Positions 1 to 6,065 are shown, numbered from the stretch's first letter. The stretch: 8,283 bases of DNA from Planctomycetota bacterium (GCA_003671065.1 QWPU01000131.1:1-8283); one strand, 5' to 3'. Notes: generated from the letters alone by a model not told the origin. Numbers and translations: made by a program.

Positions 1-254
1 TCAAGAAAGCACACGCCGCCACCGAGCTTCTGAAAACCAAGTTCGAAACTCGCGCGCGTGCGCAGCGAAGGTTTCTCAAACAGCATCACCAGCGACTTCT
101 GTGCGAGCGCGCCGTTGAAAGACGCCATGTCATGCTTGACGAGTCGTGCGAGCGACAGCAAGGCCGTGATTTGTTCGGCGCTCAATTCAGCCAGGCGCAG
201 CAGAGATGCGCCGTGCAGTGCGATGAGTGAAGTGAAGTCGGTGGGTCGTGTCAT
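1..254 (-). CDS. argF: Ornithine carbamoyltransferase, N-terminal part (runs off left edge)
   Basis: ArgF transfers the carbamoyl group of carbamoyl phosphate to ornithine, giving citrulline in arginine synthesis in the cytoplasm. Only the first 84 residues are inside the window. They contain FEKPSLRTRASFE (residues 59-71); S-x-R-T-R is the carbamoyl-phosphate-binding loop of this family, and the SLRTR form is common in ornithine rather than aspartate enzymes. The start is the ATG at 254-252: upstream the frame stays open to a stop at 316-318 but has no ATG, GTG or TTG. No Shine-Dalgarno sequence is visible. The start codon lies in the last unit of a 12-bp tandem array (245-280). The gene follows argB by 60 bases on the same strand and is probably cotranscribed. 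An N-acetylornithine carbamoyltransferase is a less likely alternative that the C-terminal half would settle. Confidence 0.93.
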   Translation of the reverse strand, partial: MTRPTDFTSLIALHGASLLRLAELSAEQITALLSLARLVKHDMASFNGALAQKSLVMLFEKPSLRTRASFELGFQKLGGGVCFL

Positions 255-280
255 GAGTCGTGTCGTGAGTCGTGTCGTAG
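245..280. repeat. 12-bp tandem repeat, three copies, over the argF start
   Basis: Plus-strand units are GTCGTGTCATGA (245-256), GTCGTGTCGTGA (257-268) and GTCGTGTCGTAG (269-280). On the coding (minus) strand the argF ATG arises in the last unit, where the neighbouring unit has ACG. The period is a multiple of three, so copy-number change would keep the frame and would not add start codons. Confidence 0.9.
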
Positions 281-314
281 GAAGTGAGCGAGTGAATGAA
301 TGTGTGGTGCCAGA

Positions 315-1166
315 TCAGTGAGCGTGCGCACTAGTTGGAGTTGCGCAACGAATTCGCGTGCCGCCGCCGCGCGTGGTCGCGCTCGCGGGAGTGCGCCATG
401 AGGCGATGGTGGCAGGGCAGCCAGCAGAAGTTGCTGCTTCAAGGGCGTTACGCACCTTTGGAATCATGCCGCCTGAAATAGTGCCGTCGGTGATGAGGCG
501 TTCGATGTCCGCTTCATCAAGTTCATCGAGGAGCGAGCCTGACGCATCGAGCACTCCCGCGACATCAGTGAGCAGCACGATGCCTGCAGCGTTCGTCACG
601 CGCGCGATGGCGCATGCCGCTTCGTCAGCGTTCACATTGAGTGGCTCGCCATTGGCACTTAAGCCAATCGAATTGACGACAGGCAAGCAGCCCAGCGCGA
701 GCAGCGCGTGAATGACTGTGGGATCACCGCCAATCACTTCGCCAACTTCGCCAACATCGAACGAGTACTTCATGCTGTGGCGACATTCGCAGAGGCCGCC
801 GTCAGACAGCGAGAGTCCAATGCAGTTCGCACCTTGCCCTTTCAAGACGCCTAACAAGCGCATGTGCACCGATCCTGCGAGCACGCCGACCACTTGATCA
901 ATCGCTTCGCGCGTTGTCACGCGAATGCCTTCAATGCGCGGCGTCGTGATGCCAAGCAATGCGAGTTGGCGATCGACTTGCGCGCCGCCACCGTGGACAA
1001 GAATGATGCCGCCCGCGTGCGAATGATGCAGCGCAATGAGGCCCGCAAACGCGCTCGCGTGTTGCGCAGCCGCGTCGATAAGCGCGCCGCCGATTTTGAC
1101 GACGAGTGGAGCGTTTCGCGCAACAGCGATTTCAACAGGTTGATCAAGGTGGGGAATGTTTTTCAC
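315..1166 (-). CDS. argB: Acetylglutamate kinase, short E. coli-like type
   Basis: ArgB phosphorylates N-acetylglutamate with ATP, the second step of arginine synthesis. The 283-residue product is an amino-acid kinase: VVKIGGA (22-28, catalytic Lys24 and glycine loop), LVHGGG (56-61, substrate-binding glycines), NVNADEAA (about residue 177 on), LLTDVAGVLD (about 199) and GGMIPKVRNALEA near the C-terminus. The tail ends in IASWR...GTRI, as in the short E. coli enzyme, and lacks an obvious N-terminal arginine-binding helix. I therefore infer that it is arginine-insensitive and that control falls to ArgR. The start is a GTG at 1166-1164, overlapping the argC stop in GTGA, which implies translational coupling. 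The last dozen residues after GTRI are an extra low-complexity tail. No frameshift is needed to explain the C-terminus. Confidence 0.95.
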   Translation of the reverse strand: MKNIPHLDQPVEIAVARNAPLVVKIGGALIDAAAQHASAFAGLIALHHSHAGGIILVHGGGAQVDRQLALLGITTPRIEGIRVTTREAIDQVVGVLAGSVHMRLLGVLKGQGANCIGLSLSDGGLCECRHSMKYSFDVGEVGEVIGGDPTVIHALLALGCLPVVNSIGLSANGEPLNVNADEAACAIARVTNAAGIVLLTDVAGVLDASGSLLDELDEADIERLITDGTISGGMIPKVRNALEAATSAGCPATIASWRTPASATTRGGGTRIRCATPTSAHAH

Positions 1167-2263
1167 GCATCACCTCCGATGAGCGCCGCTGCCGAGCGAG
1201 CGCCTGCATGAATTCCGCAGGTCTCGTCAAACCCAAAACGGATGTTCATGCATTGCACAGCTTGACCCGCCGCGCCCTTCACGAGATTGTCGATCGCGCT
1301 TTCAATGATCAGATGCGTGCCTTCGAGCGCAAAGCCGATGTCGCAGAAGTTCGTGCGCGCTACGGCCGCGACGCTTGGCCATCGACCCGCGGCAAGCACT
1401 CGCACGAACGGACAGTTGGCGTAGGCGTTCTGGAACACGCTGCGCACCGCGTCTTCAGTCGTGCCTGCATGCAACTCGATATGAATCGTCGCGAGAATGC
1501 CGCGGTCAAAGCAGCCCAAGTGCGGCGTAAAGATCGTCGCAATGCCCGCGTGTTCACTGATCTCTGGACGATGACGATGCTTGAACACGCCGTAGGCTTG
1601 CATGCTCACTTCGCAGAAGAGGCTCTTCACTTCGGCCTTGCGTCCCGCGCCTGATACGCCGCTGGTCGCATCCACAATTGCGCTGCGCGTTGTATCGACG
1701 AGTCCCGCTTCAACCAATGGACGCATTGCGAGGATCGAAGCGGTGGGATAGCAACCTGCTACCGCGATGATGCGCGCGTTGCGCAGCGCGTCAGTGTTCC
1801 ATTCAGCGAGTCCGTACACCGCTTCCTCAAGCAGCGCGGCGTGCTTGTGCGCGAAGCCGTAGTTCTTCTCAAACACCGTGGCATCGGAAAGGCGAAAGGC
1901 AGCGGACAAGTCAAAGACAGTGATTCCACTCGCTACCAACGCGGGCATGACTTCGTGAGAAAGTTCATGCGGAGTCGCAAGGAAAATCGCATCGAGCTCA
2001 AGCGCATCGACCGCCGCGAGCGCAAACGGTTCAACGCGAAGCGAGCCAATATCAATCGATTCAAAGCGTGGAAAGAGATCCGCCGCGCGTGGTGCGCCTT
2101 CATCAGCCTTACGCGAAGATCCAAAGAGACCGACGACTTCAACCGCGGGATGCGCAGCAAGCAACGCCATCAACTCCGCGCCTGTGTAACCACTCGCGCC
2201 AACAATGGCGACGCGCAGAGGAGTCGTGCGAGGGAGCGAAGATGGAGTGAATGAGTGATTCAA
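1163..2263 (-). CDS. argC: N-acetyl-gamma-glutamyl-phosphate reductase
   Basis: ArgC reduces N-acetylglutamyl 5-phosphate to the semialdehyde with NADPH, the third step of arginine synthesis. From the TTG at 2263 the protein has 366 residues: GASGYTG (22-28) is the Rossmann dinucleotide loop, Cys171 in AVAGCYPTAS is the catalytic cysteine, and HRHRPEISEH carries the catalytic histidine. These motifs and the length are normal for the family. The frame is open up to a TTG at 2350, but that extension would be encoded by the 13-bp repeat array and be low-complexity, so I prefer 2263-2261. No ATG or GTG is available close to the Rossmann fold and no Shine-Dalgarno sequence is seen, so the exact start is uncertain. 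The gene overlaps argB by 4 bases and lies 135 bases downstream of argR. Confidence 0.94.
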   Translation of the reverse strand: MNHSFTPSSLPRTTPLRVAIVGASGYTGAELMALLAAHPAVEVVGLFGSSRKADEGAPRAADLFPRFESIDIGSLRVEPFALAAVDALELDAIFLATPHELSHEVMPALVASGITVFDLSAAFRLSDATVFEKNYGFAHKHAALLEEAVYGLAEWNTDALRNARIIAVAGCYPTASILAMRPLVEAGLVDTTRSAIVDATSGVSGAGRKAEVKSLFCEVSMQAYGVFKHRHRPEISEHAGIATIFTPHLGCFDRGILATIHIELHAGTTEDAVRSVFQNAYANCPFVRVLAAGRWPSVAAVARTNFCDIGFALEGTHLIIESAIDNLVKGAAGQAVQCMNIRFGFDETCGIHAGARSAAALIGGDA

Positions 2264-2270
2264 GAAAGGT

Positions 2271-2335
2271 GCTCGACGGGTTTGCTCGAAACTTTTGCTC
2301 GACGGTTTTGCTCGACGGTATTGCTCGACGGTTTT
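2271..2335. repeat. 13-bp tandem repeat, five copies, in the argR-argC gap
   Basis: Units of GCTCGACGGTTTT start at 2271, 2284, 2297, 2310 and 2323 on the plus strand. Units 3 and 5 are identical, unit 4 differs by one base, unit 1 by one base (GGGTTT), and unit 2 is the most diverged (GCTCGAAACTTTT). The array lies in the untranslated stretch between the argR stop and the likely argC start. Each unit carries the palindromic core CTCGA/TCGAG only in part, so this is not an obvious hairpin array. It does not match the ARG-box consensus. Confidence 0.92.
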
Positions 2336-2398
2336 GTTTTGGGCGTTCAAAAATGAGAAACAGGATCTTCGCAGCGCGCCCGCACTACTGCGTATGCC

Positions 2399-2845
2399 TC
2401 AGTCCAACTGCGCCAGAACGCGCAGTTCTCTGGCGATGCGCCTCGCGGCAAGATCGCTTGATGCTGCGAGAAAGACCGTGTCGTCGCCCGCAATCGTGCC
2501 GAGCACGCCGCGAAGCCTCACGCGATCTAGTTCAATCGCGAGCGCGTTGCCGTGGCCAGTGGGCGTCTTGAGCACGACGAGTGAGCCGCCAACATCGACC
2601 GAGACAAGTTCACGCTTCAGCGCGCGGGTAAGTCCAAGCTCAGGCGTGGTGACCGCAGGGGTCGCGCTTGGAAGTTGGTAGCCAGCAGGCCCTTTGAGCA
2701 CGCCGAGTTCCGCGAGATCGCGCGAGAGCGTAGCTTGCGTCGCTTCAATGCCGTTGCGTGCGAGTTGCTTCGCGAGATCGCCTTGGCTGTAGATCTCGCC
2801 AGAGTCAATGAGCGTGCGAATGACAGTGTGGCGGCGGGATTTCAT
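2399..2845 (-). CDS. argR: Arginine repressor ArgR
   Basis: ArgR is a hexameric transcription factor that binds ARG boxes when loaded with arginine and represses arginine synthesis genes. The 148-residue protein has the usual length and layout. The N-terminal winged helix (about 1-60) includes TQATLSRDLAELG, the recognition helix with the family SRD signature. The C-terminal oligomerisation and ligand domain (about 70-148) contains TPTGHGNALAIELD and GTIAGDDT (116-123); the Asp pair 121-122 corresponds to the arginine-contacting aspartates. The start is the ATG at 2845-2843, which gives a full wHTH domain; no strong Shine-Dalgarno sequence precedes it. It is the first gene of argR-argC-argB-argF, with candidate ARG boxes just upstream, so autoregulation of the whole operon is likely. 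Confidence 0.95.
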   Translation of the reverse strand: MKSRRHTVIRTLIDSGEIYSQGDLAKQLARNGIEATQATLSRDLAELGVLKGPAGYQLPSATPAVTTPELGLTRALKRELVSVDVGGSLVVLKTPTGHGNALAIELDRVRLRGVLGTIAGDDTVFLAASSDLAARRIARELRVLAQLD

Positions 2846-2898
2846 GCAGGTCGGTCGCGGACTTGAAGAGGAATGAGCGTGGCGTGGTCAGCCGAGCG

Positions 2899-2936
2899 CA
2901 TGAATGGTCATGCAGTCGAATGCAAGATTATACATT
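2899..2936 (-). promoter_or_regulatory. Tandem ARG-box candidates (ArgR operator)
   Basis: Box 1 (2899-2916) reads CATGAATGGTCATGCAGT. Its half sites TGAAT and ATGCA, separated by 4 bases, match the known ARG-box plan TGAAT-N4-ATTCA at 9 of 10 positions and the Bacillus form CATGAAT-N4-ATKCAAK closely. Box 2 (2919-2936) is weaker, with TGCAA-N4-ATACA and outer AATG/CATT symmetry. The boxes are 2 bp apart and 20 bp centre to centre, within the 2-3 bp spacing known for paired ARG boxes. Box 2 covers the -10 element, as expected of a repressor site. Confidence 0.6.
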
Positions 2937-2954
2937 TAACTTCAGGCAACGCAA
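2927..2954 (-). promoter_or_regulatory. Sigma-70 type promoter for the argRCBF operon
   Basis: Read on the minus strand, a perfect TATAAT (2932-2927) follows TTGCGT (2954-2949) with a 16-base spacer. The predicted start of transcription is near 2920, about 75 bases before the argR ATG. It lies immediately downstream of the infC terminator and inside the ARG-box pair, which supports the call. Confidence 0.6.
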
Positions 2955-2974
2955 GAGCCGCGCCGAACTTTTCC

Positions 2975-3014
2975 AAAAATGAACGAGCCGCCGTGGATGT
3001 GCCTCGGCGGCTCG
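2975..3014 (-). terminator. Intrinsic terminator of infC
   Basis: A perfect 10-bp GC-rich stem, CGAGCCGCCG (2984-2993) paired with CGGCGGCTCG (3005-3014), has an 11-base loop. Read on the minus strand it is followed by TTCATTTTT, a U-rich tract. It sits about 60 bases after the infC stop and before the argR promoter, so it separates the two transcription units. Confidence 0.85.
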
Positions 3015-3071
3015 GTCAGATTTCAAAGTATCGCGCGCTGAACGATCAACGCGGCGTAGGCGAGGTGCGCG

Positions 3072-3776
3072 TCAGTGCTGACCGCCCTCGATGAGGCCGT
3101 CATCATCATCATCGTCATCGTCATCTTCATGTGAGAAGTCCTCAAGCAACTCTGGCACGCTTGGAAGAATTGGCTTGCCCTCAGCAATCATCTTCTTCTT
3201 GTAGACCTCGATCTTTTGCTTCTCAGGCACAAGAATCATTCCCATGCGGCGACCGTTCAGGCGAGGCGGCACTTCAACCTTCGCGAGGTCGGCAAGTCGA
3301 AGGATGATGTCGTCCATTCGATCGTCGCCCTTCGAGCGAAACGCCATTTCGCGGCCGCGAAACTGCTGGATGATCTGCACGCGGTGGCCTTCGATAAGGA
3401 ATCGCCGAGCCTGCGCCACGCGAATCGAAACATCATGCGGATCGATCTTCATCGAGCGACCCAAGCGCACTTCCTTCATTTCAGAAGCTTTGCTCTTGGC
3501 CTTGTTCGCCTTGTCCTTCTTCGATTGCTCGTACTTGAACTTGCCGAAGTCCATGATCTTGCACACGGGCGGACGGCTGTCGGGCGCGATCTCGACGAGG
3601 TCAAGACCGCTGTCGTAGGCGCGACGCTTTGCTTCGTCCAACTCGACAACGCCCAGCATTTCGCCTTCGGGATCAAGAAGTCGAACGGGTGAAATGCGAA
3701 TACGGTCGTTGATGCGAGGACCAAAGTCTCTCGAATCCTGACGGGGTCCCCCAAACGGTCTGCGCGGCGGATAGAT
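3072..3776 (-). CDS. infC: Translation initiation factor IF-3 with AUC start and acidic tail
   Basis: IF-3 binds the 30S subunit, prevents premature 50S joining and rejects non-AUG start codons and wrong initiator tRNA. The 234-residue product has the N-domain from RINDRIR (21-27) through LDLVEIAP, PPVCKIMDFGKFKYE, a lysine-rich linker helix, and the C-domain with RFRGREM and RLNGRRMGMILVP. The first ATG in frame (3659) would cut off the conserved RINDRIR segment. Between the in-frame TAA just upstream and that ATG there is no ATG, GTG, TTG or CTG. An ATC at 3776-3774 is preceded by AGAAGGA (3791-3785) with an 8-base spacer, so I place the start there. AUU or AUC starts are known for infC and let IF-3 repress itself. 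The C-terminus has about 45 residues beyond the usual end, including nine Asp in a row. rpmI and rplT do not follow it. Confidence 0.93.
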   Translation of the reverse strand: MYPPRRPFGGPRQDSRDFGPRINDRIRISPVRLLDPEGEMLGVVELDEAKRRAYDSGLDLVEIAPDSRPPVCKIMDFGKFKYEQSKKDKANKAKSKASEMKEVRLGRSMKIDPHDVSIRVAQARRFLIEGHRVQIIQQFRGREMAFRSKGDDRMDDIILRLADLAKVEVPPRLNGRRMGMILVPEKQKIEVYKKKMIAEGKPILPSVPELLEDFSHEDDDDDDDDDGLIEGGQH

Positions 3777-3784
3777 AGTTTGAT

Positions 3785-3791
3785 TCCTTCT
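3785..3791 (-). promoter_or_regulatory. Shine-Dalgarno site that fixes the infC AUC start
   Basis: AGAAGGA on the minus strand ends 8 bases before ATC (3776-3774). It is one of the two best Shine-Dalgarno sequences in the window and is the main reason for choosing a non-canonical start codon. Confidence 0.75.
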
Positions 3792-3875
3792 GTAAGTGCG
3801 GATTTAGGCGATGACGATCGAAACGGACAAGAATTCTGCAGCGCGCGTGTCACCAACGAACGAGCAGAGCAAACA

Positions 3876-3904
3876 CATATGTGACAAAGCGGGTCGAGTG
3901 GCAA
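3876..3904 (-). promoter_or_regulatory. Possible infC promoter
   Basis: On the minus strand TTGCCA (3904-3899) is followed after 17 bases by CATATG (3881-3876). The -35 is good and the -10 poor (3 of 6). It would leave a leader of roughly 90 bases. The CATATG lies in a short palindrome, CACATATGTG. This is a weak call. Confidence 0.3.
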
Positions 3905-3991
3905 CGCGGAGCGAACTCATGCAATCAGACTGACCTCTGGTCGAGGCGGTCGTCATACGAAGAAGTTCGGGGCTGAGGCCATGAACTCAAA

Positions 3992-4009
3992 CCATAGCAT
4001 TTTCTATGG
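3992..4009. repeat. Inverted repeat CCATAG-N6-CTATGG upstream of the porin gene
   Basis: CCATAG (3992-3997) and CTATGG (4004-4009) form a perfect 6-bp inverted repeat around CATTTT. It is either a small hairpin or a protein-binding site in the infC/porin divergent region. Nothing ties it to a known regulator. Confidence 0.4.
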
Positions 4010-4142
4010 AGAATGGAAGCGAATTCTTGCTGTTCTCCCGACTCCGTGGGCGAGTTGCAGCGGTCGCGGCGAGTCTTCACACTACGAGGGTGCAAGAGTT
4101 CTTCCCCCAATCAGGCGCCGATGTGGCGCGGATCCTCGACAT

Positions 4143-4156
4143 TCGTCAATTGACGA
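4143..4156. promoter_or_regulatory. 14-bp perfect palindrome, operator candidate for the porin gene
   Basis: TCGTCAATTGACGA reads the same on both strands. It lies 15-18 bases before the likely TTG start of the porin gene, where a repressor or an RNA element could act. I do not recognise it as the site of a named regulator. Confidence 0.4.
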
Positions 4157-4173
4157 CGATTGCGAGGGGATTG

Positions 4174-5574
4174 TTGAAGAGACGCGCCGTGGGGCGATTG
4201 CCTCTCGCTCTACTCTCGTTCGCGCTCGCGCCGACGGTCTTCGCCGATGAGGATTCAAACCTCGAAGTCGTGCAAATGCAGCAAGCGTTTCAGTTGCATC
4301 ACACCAGCGGAAGCGAAGCGGCGTGGCTCGCCAAGGTGCGGAGTTTTATGTACTTCGACACGATGACGAGTATCGAGCCGATGTTTGGTCGCACCGCCAG
4401 CGCCGCGCCGTTTTCGCTTGGCACTCCGCACGTGGGTTCGAACTCGAATCCTGCTGCGACGGGCATGTTCGACGACCCGTGCGCGTTCTTCGTCACGCCG
4501 GCGCGCAACGGATTGCTCGCGCTGCGCGACGACTTCGGACTTCGCAGCGACATCCATGAAGCGGGGATCTTTCAAGCCGCAAGCGACACCGTTCCCGGCG
4601 CGCGCAGCAGTTCAGGCGCGGCTCGTTTCAATGCGCGTTTCGATTGGCTACTCTTTCGAAACGAAGGTGAAGGTGTCGGTCGTTTCACCGCACAGTTCCG
4701 GCAAAACAACCTGTTTCCGCAGCACGATTCGAACCTCAGTCACGCGGTCGAATCGCCTGTCTATCTCAATTCGCTTGCGGGCAGCACCGACACATTTCTC
4801 GCGCGTTGTTACTACGCGCAAAGTTTTGCGGACGACCGCGTGATGGTCACCGTTGGCAAACTCAATTCGAATGATTACATCGCGCTCAACATGTTTGCGA
4901 GCGATGAAACCACGCAGTACATCGCGCAACAGTTTGACGGCAACGATGTGTTCCCGATTGCGTTTGATTACTACACCGAAGGCGTCGCGGTGCAAGCGCT
5001 GGTGACGGACTGGTTGTATGTGGACGCGGTTGTTGCGAGTGCTGACGGCGCGACTGATCCTTGGATGAACTTCTCGTTTGATGAAGGCGTTGCGGTCAGC
5101 GCGGAAACTGGCGTCGTGTTCGATTGGCGTGGATTGCCAGGCCGCGTGTCGTTTGCATGGTGCGGAAGTAATGCGACGGAAGACTCGATTTTCGGCAGGG
5201 TCGAAGAGGTTGCGTGGGGGAACACCTACGCGTTCATGGCGCAGTATTTCGTCGAGCAAGATCTCGGCGTGTTCTTTCAATATTGTTGGGGCGAGCGTGA
5301 GATCGTTGCCTCAAGCACCAGCGAAGGCGGCCTTGGCGTCACGATCGAGAATGCGTTCGGTCGTAAGGGCGATGGCTACGGACTCGCCGTCGGTTGGAGC
5401 ACGCCCGTCGAAGAGGAACTGTCGACGCAGGGGTTGCTCGAGACCTACTACCGCCTTCAAGTAACGGGAAGTTTGCAGGTGTCGCTTGATGCGCAAGTGC
5501 TGATGCCGACCGCGACCAACGAGATCTCGGAGCCAACGGTTCTCGGCGCGATTCGTGCGGTGTTTCGCTTCTGA
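4174..5574 (+). CDS. Carbohydrate-selective porin, OprB-like outer-membrane protein
   Basis: The product is likely an outer-membrane beta-barrel for passive uptake of sugars or other small solutes. From the TTG at 4174 it has 466 residues. Residues 1-24 (MKRRAVGRLPLALLSFALAPTVFA) are shown here only in outline: a KRR n-region, a leucine-rich core, and a VFA cleavage site before DED. The body alternates aromatic and polar residues as in barrels. It contains VGKLNSNDYIALNMFASDE, a stretch typical of OprB-family porins, and it ends in AVFRF, a terminal-Phe signal for barrel assembly. The frame is open back to an ATG at 4006, but that would bury the signal peptide 56 residues inside the protein and would translate the palindrome at 4143-4156. 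GTG 4189 is another possible start. GAGGGGA (4164-4170) may serve as ribosome binding site, though it is close. It stands alone on the plus strand. Confidence 0.8.
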   Translation: MKRRAVGRLPLALLSFALAPTVFADEDSNLEVVQMQQAFQLHHTSGSEAAWLAKVRSFMYFDTMTSIEPMFGRTASAAPFSLGTPHVGSNSNPAATGMFDDPCAFFVTPARNGLLALRDDFGLRSDIHEAGIFQAASDTVPGARSSSGAARFNARFDWLLFRNEGEGVGRFTAQFRQNNLFPQHDSNLSHAVESPVYLNSLAGSTDTFLARCYYAQSFADDRVMVTVGKLNSNDYIALNMFASDETTQYIAQQFDGNDVFPIAFDYYTEGVAVQALVTDWLYVDAVVASADGATDPWMNFSFDEGVAVSAETGVVFDWRGLPGRVSFAWCGSNATEDSIFGRVEEVAWGNTYAFMAQYFVEQDLGVFFQYCWGEREIVASSTSEGGLGVTIENAFGRKGDGYGLAVGWSTPVEEELSTQGLLETYYRLQVTGSLQVSLDAQVLMPTATNEISEPTVLGAIRAVFRF

Positions 5575-5575
5575 A
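5557..5575 (+). repeat. Direct repeat, left copy (porin 3' end)
   Basis: GCGGTGTTTCGCTTCTGAA here recurs at 6047-6065 with one mismatch (GCGG-A-GTTTCGCTTCTGAA), 14 bases being identical in a row. The left copy encodes the last residues and stop of the porin. The two copies bracket the gene-poor stretch. Confidence 0.85.
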
Positions 5576-5597
5576 ACTGCAGGCTGACCTGCCGCCA

Positions 5598-5961
5598 TCA
5601 ACATCGAGGCGTGGAGTCAAGCGGTCTGGGAGTCACGTCTGAAAGCTCTGCCGTGCGTTGACTGAGCAACTGTCTCACGCGCGCCTCGATCGGCGCAAAG
5701 CAGCGGCGCTCAAGCGAGTGCCCGATCATGAAGAGGATGAACCGTGCGGACACTGGAGATTCCCTCTTCGAGAATGCACGGAAGACGAGCGCGATGACGA
5801 AGTACGGCATCGCACTTCGCCATGCCGGCCGCTGGCGGACCTGCGAATGAGCCTGCGAAGCTCAGTCCGTACGCCGCGCCTCCGAGCTCCTCAGCCGCGA
5901 TTCGAAGCCAGTCGAGTTGGAGCATCGCGATGCGCGAGTAGCGCAGCAGCCCCATAGTTCA
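5598..5961 (-). pseudogene. Unrecognised small minus-strand gene, apparently frameshifted
   Basis: I do not recognise a family. One frame from the ATG at 5955 gives MGLLRYSRIAMLQLDWLR followed by a glycine/alanine-rich run up to about 5812, after which it becomes arginine-rich and unconvincing. A second minus frame from the ATG at 5810 continues with MPYFVIALVFRAFSKRES and FILFMIGHSLERR, ending at 5598. Third codon positions are rich in G and C in both halves, as in real genes here. Joined with one frame change near 5810-5830 they would make a coherent, partly hydrophobic protein of roughly 115-120 residues. A 24-codon frame (from ATG 6033) ends in TGA at 5961-5959, in the same phase as the first half, so a second lesion is possible. 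It may instead be two short overlapping genes or chance. Confidence 0.35.
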
Positions 5962-6046
5962 CGCAAGTGCCTTGAGTTGCTCGCTCGGCATCAGCGCTGA
6001 ATCTGATGAACAGGATTCGTGAGGAGAAGCCATTTGTGCACTCTAC

Positions 6047-6065
6047 GCGGAGTTTCGCTTCTGAA
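6047..6065 (+). repeat. Direct repeat, right copy (second porin-like C-terminus)
   Basis: In frame this copy reads YAEFRF-stop, against RAVFRF-stop in the porin. Just upstream GCCATTTGTGC also resembles GCGATTCGTGC of the porin end. In frame a stop lies 13 codons upstream (6020-6022), so no second barrel gene is intact. Confidence 0.8.

Noticed and set aside
315..420. Frameshift near the end of argB
   Set aside because: The C-terminus looked odd at first, but IASWR...GTRI matches the end of the short E. coli-type enzyme in the same frame, so the gene is intact.
2264..2350. N-terminal extension of ArgC from TTG 2350
   Set aside because: The extra 29 residues would be encoded by the 13-bp repeats and have no counterpart in ArgC proteins, which begin shortly before the Rossmann loop.
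2251..2571. Plus-strand open frame through the 13-bp repeats
   Set aside because: It is translated from the repeats and from the reverse of argR, and it has no start context or motif.
3476..3904. 142-codon minus-strand open frame over the 5' part of infC
   Set aside because: It is another frame of infC. The IF-3 frame has the conserved motifs, and this one is arginine/serine-rich without any family signature.
4006..4173. N-terminal extension of the porin from ATG 4006
   Set aside because: It would place the signal peptide 56 residues inside the protein and translate across a perfect palindrome. A start at 4171-4189 gives a normal exported porin.
4648..5280. 210-codon minus-strand open frame opposite the porin gene
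   Set aside because: It is arginine/histidine-rich, has no recognisable motif, and lies wholly opposite a porin with signal peptide and terminal Phe.
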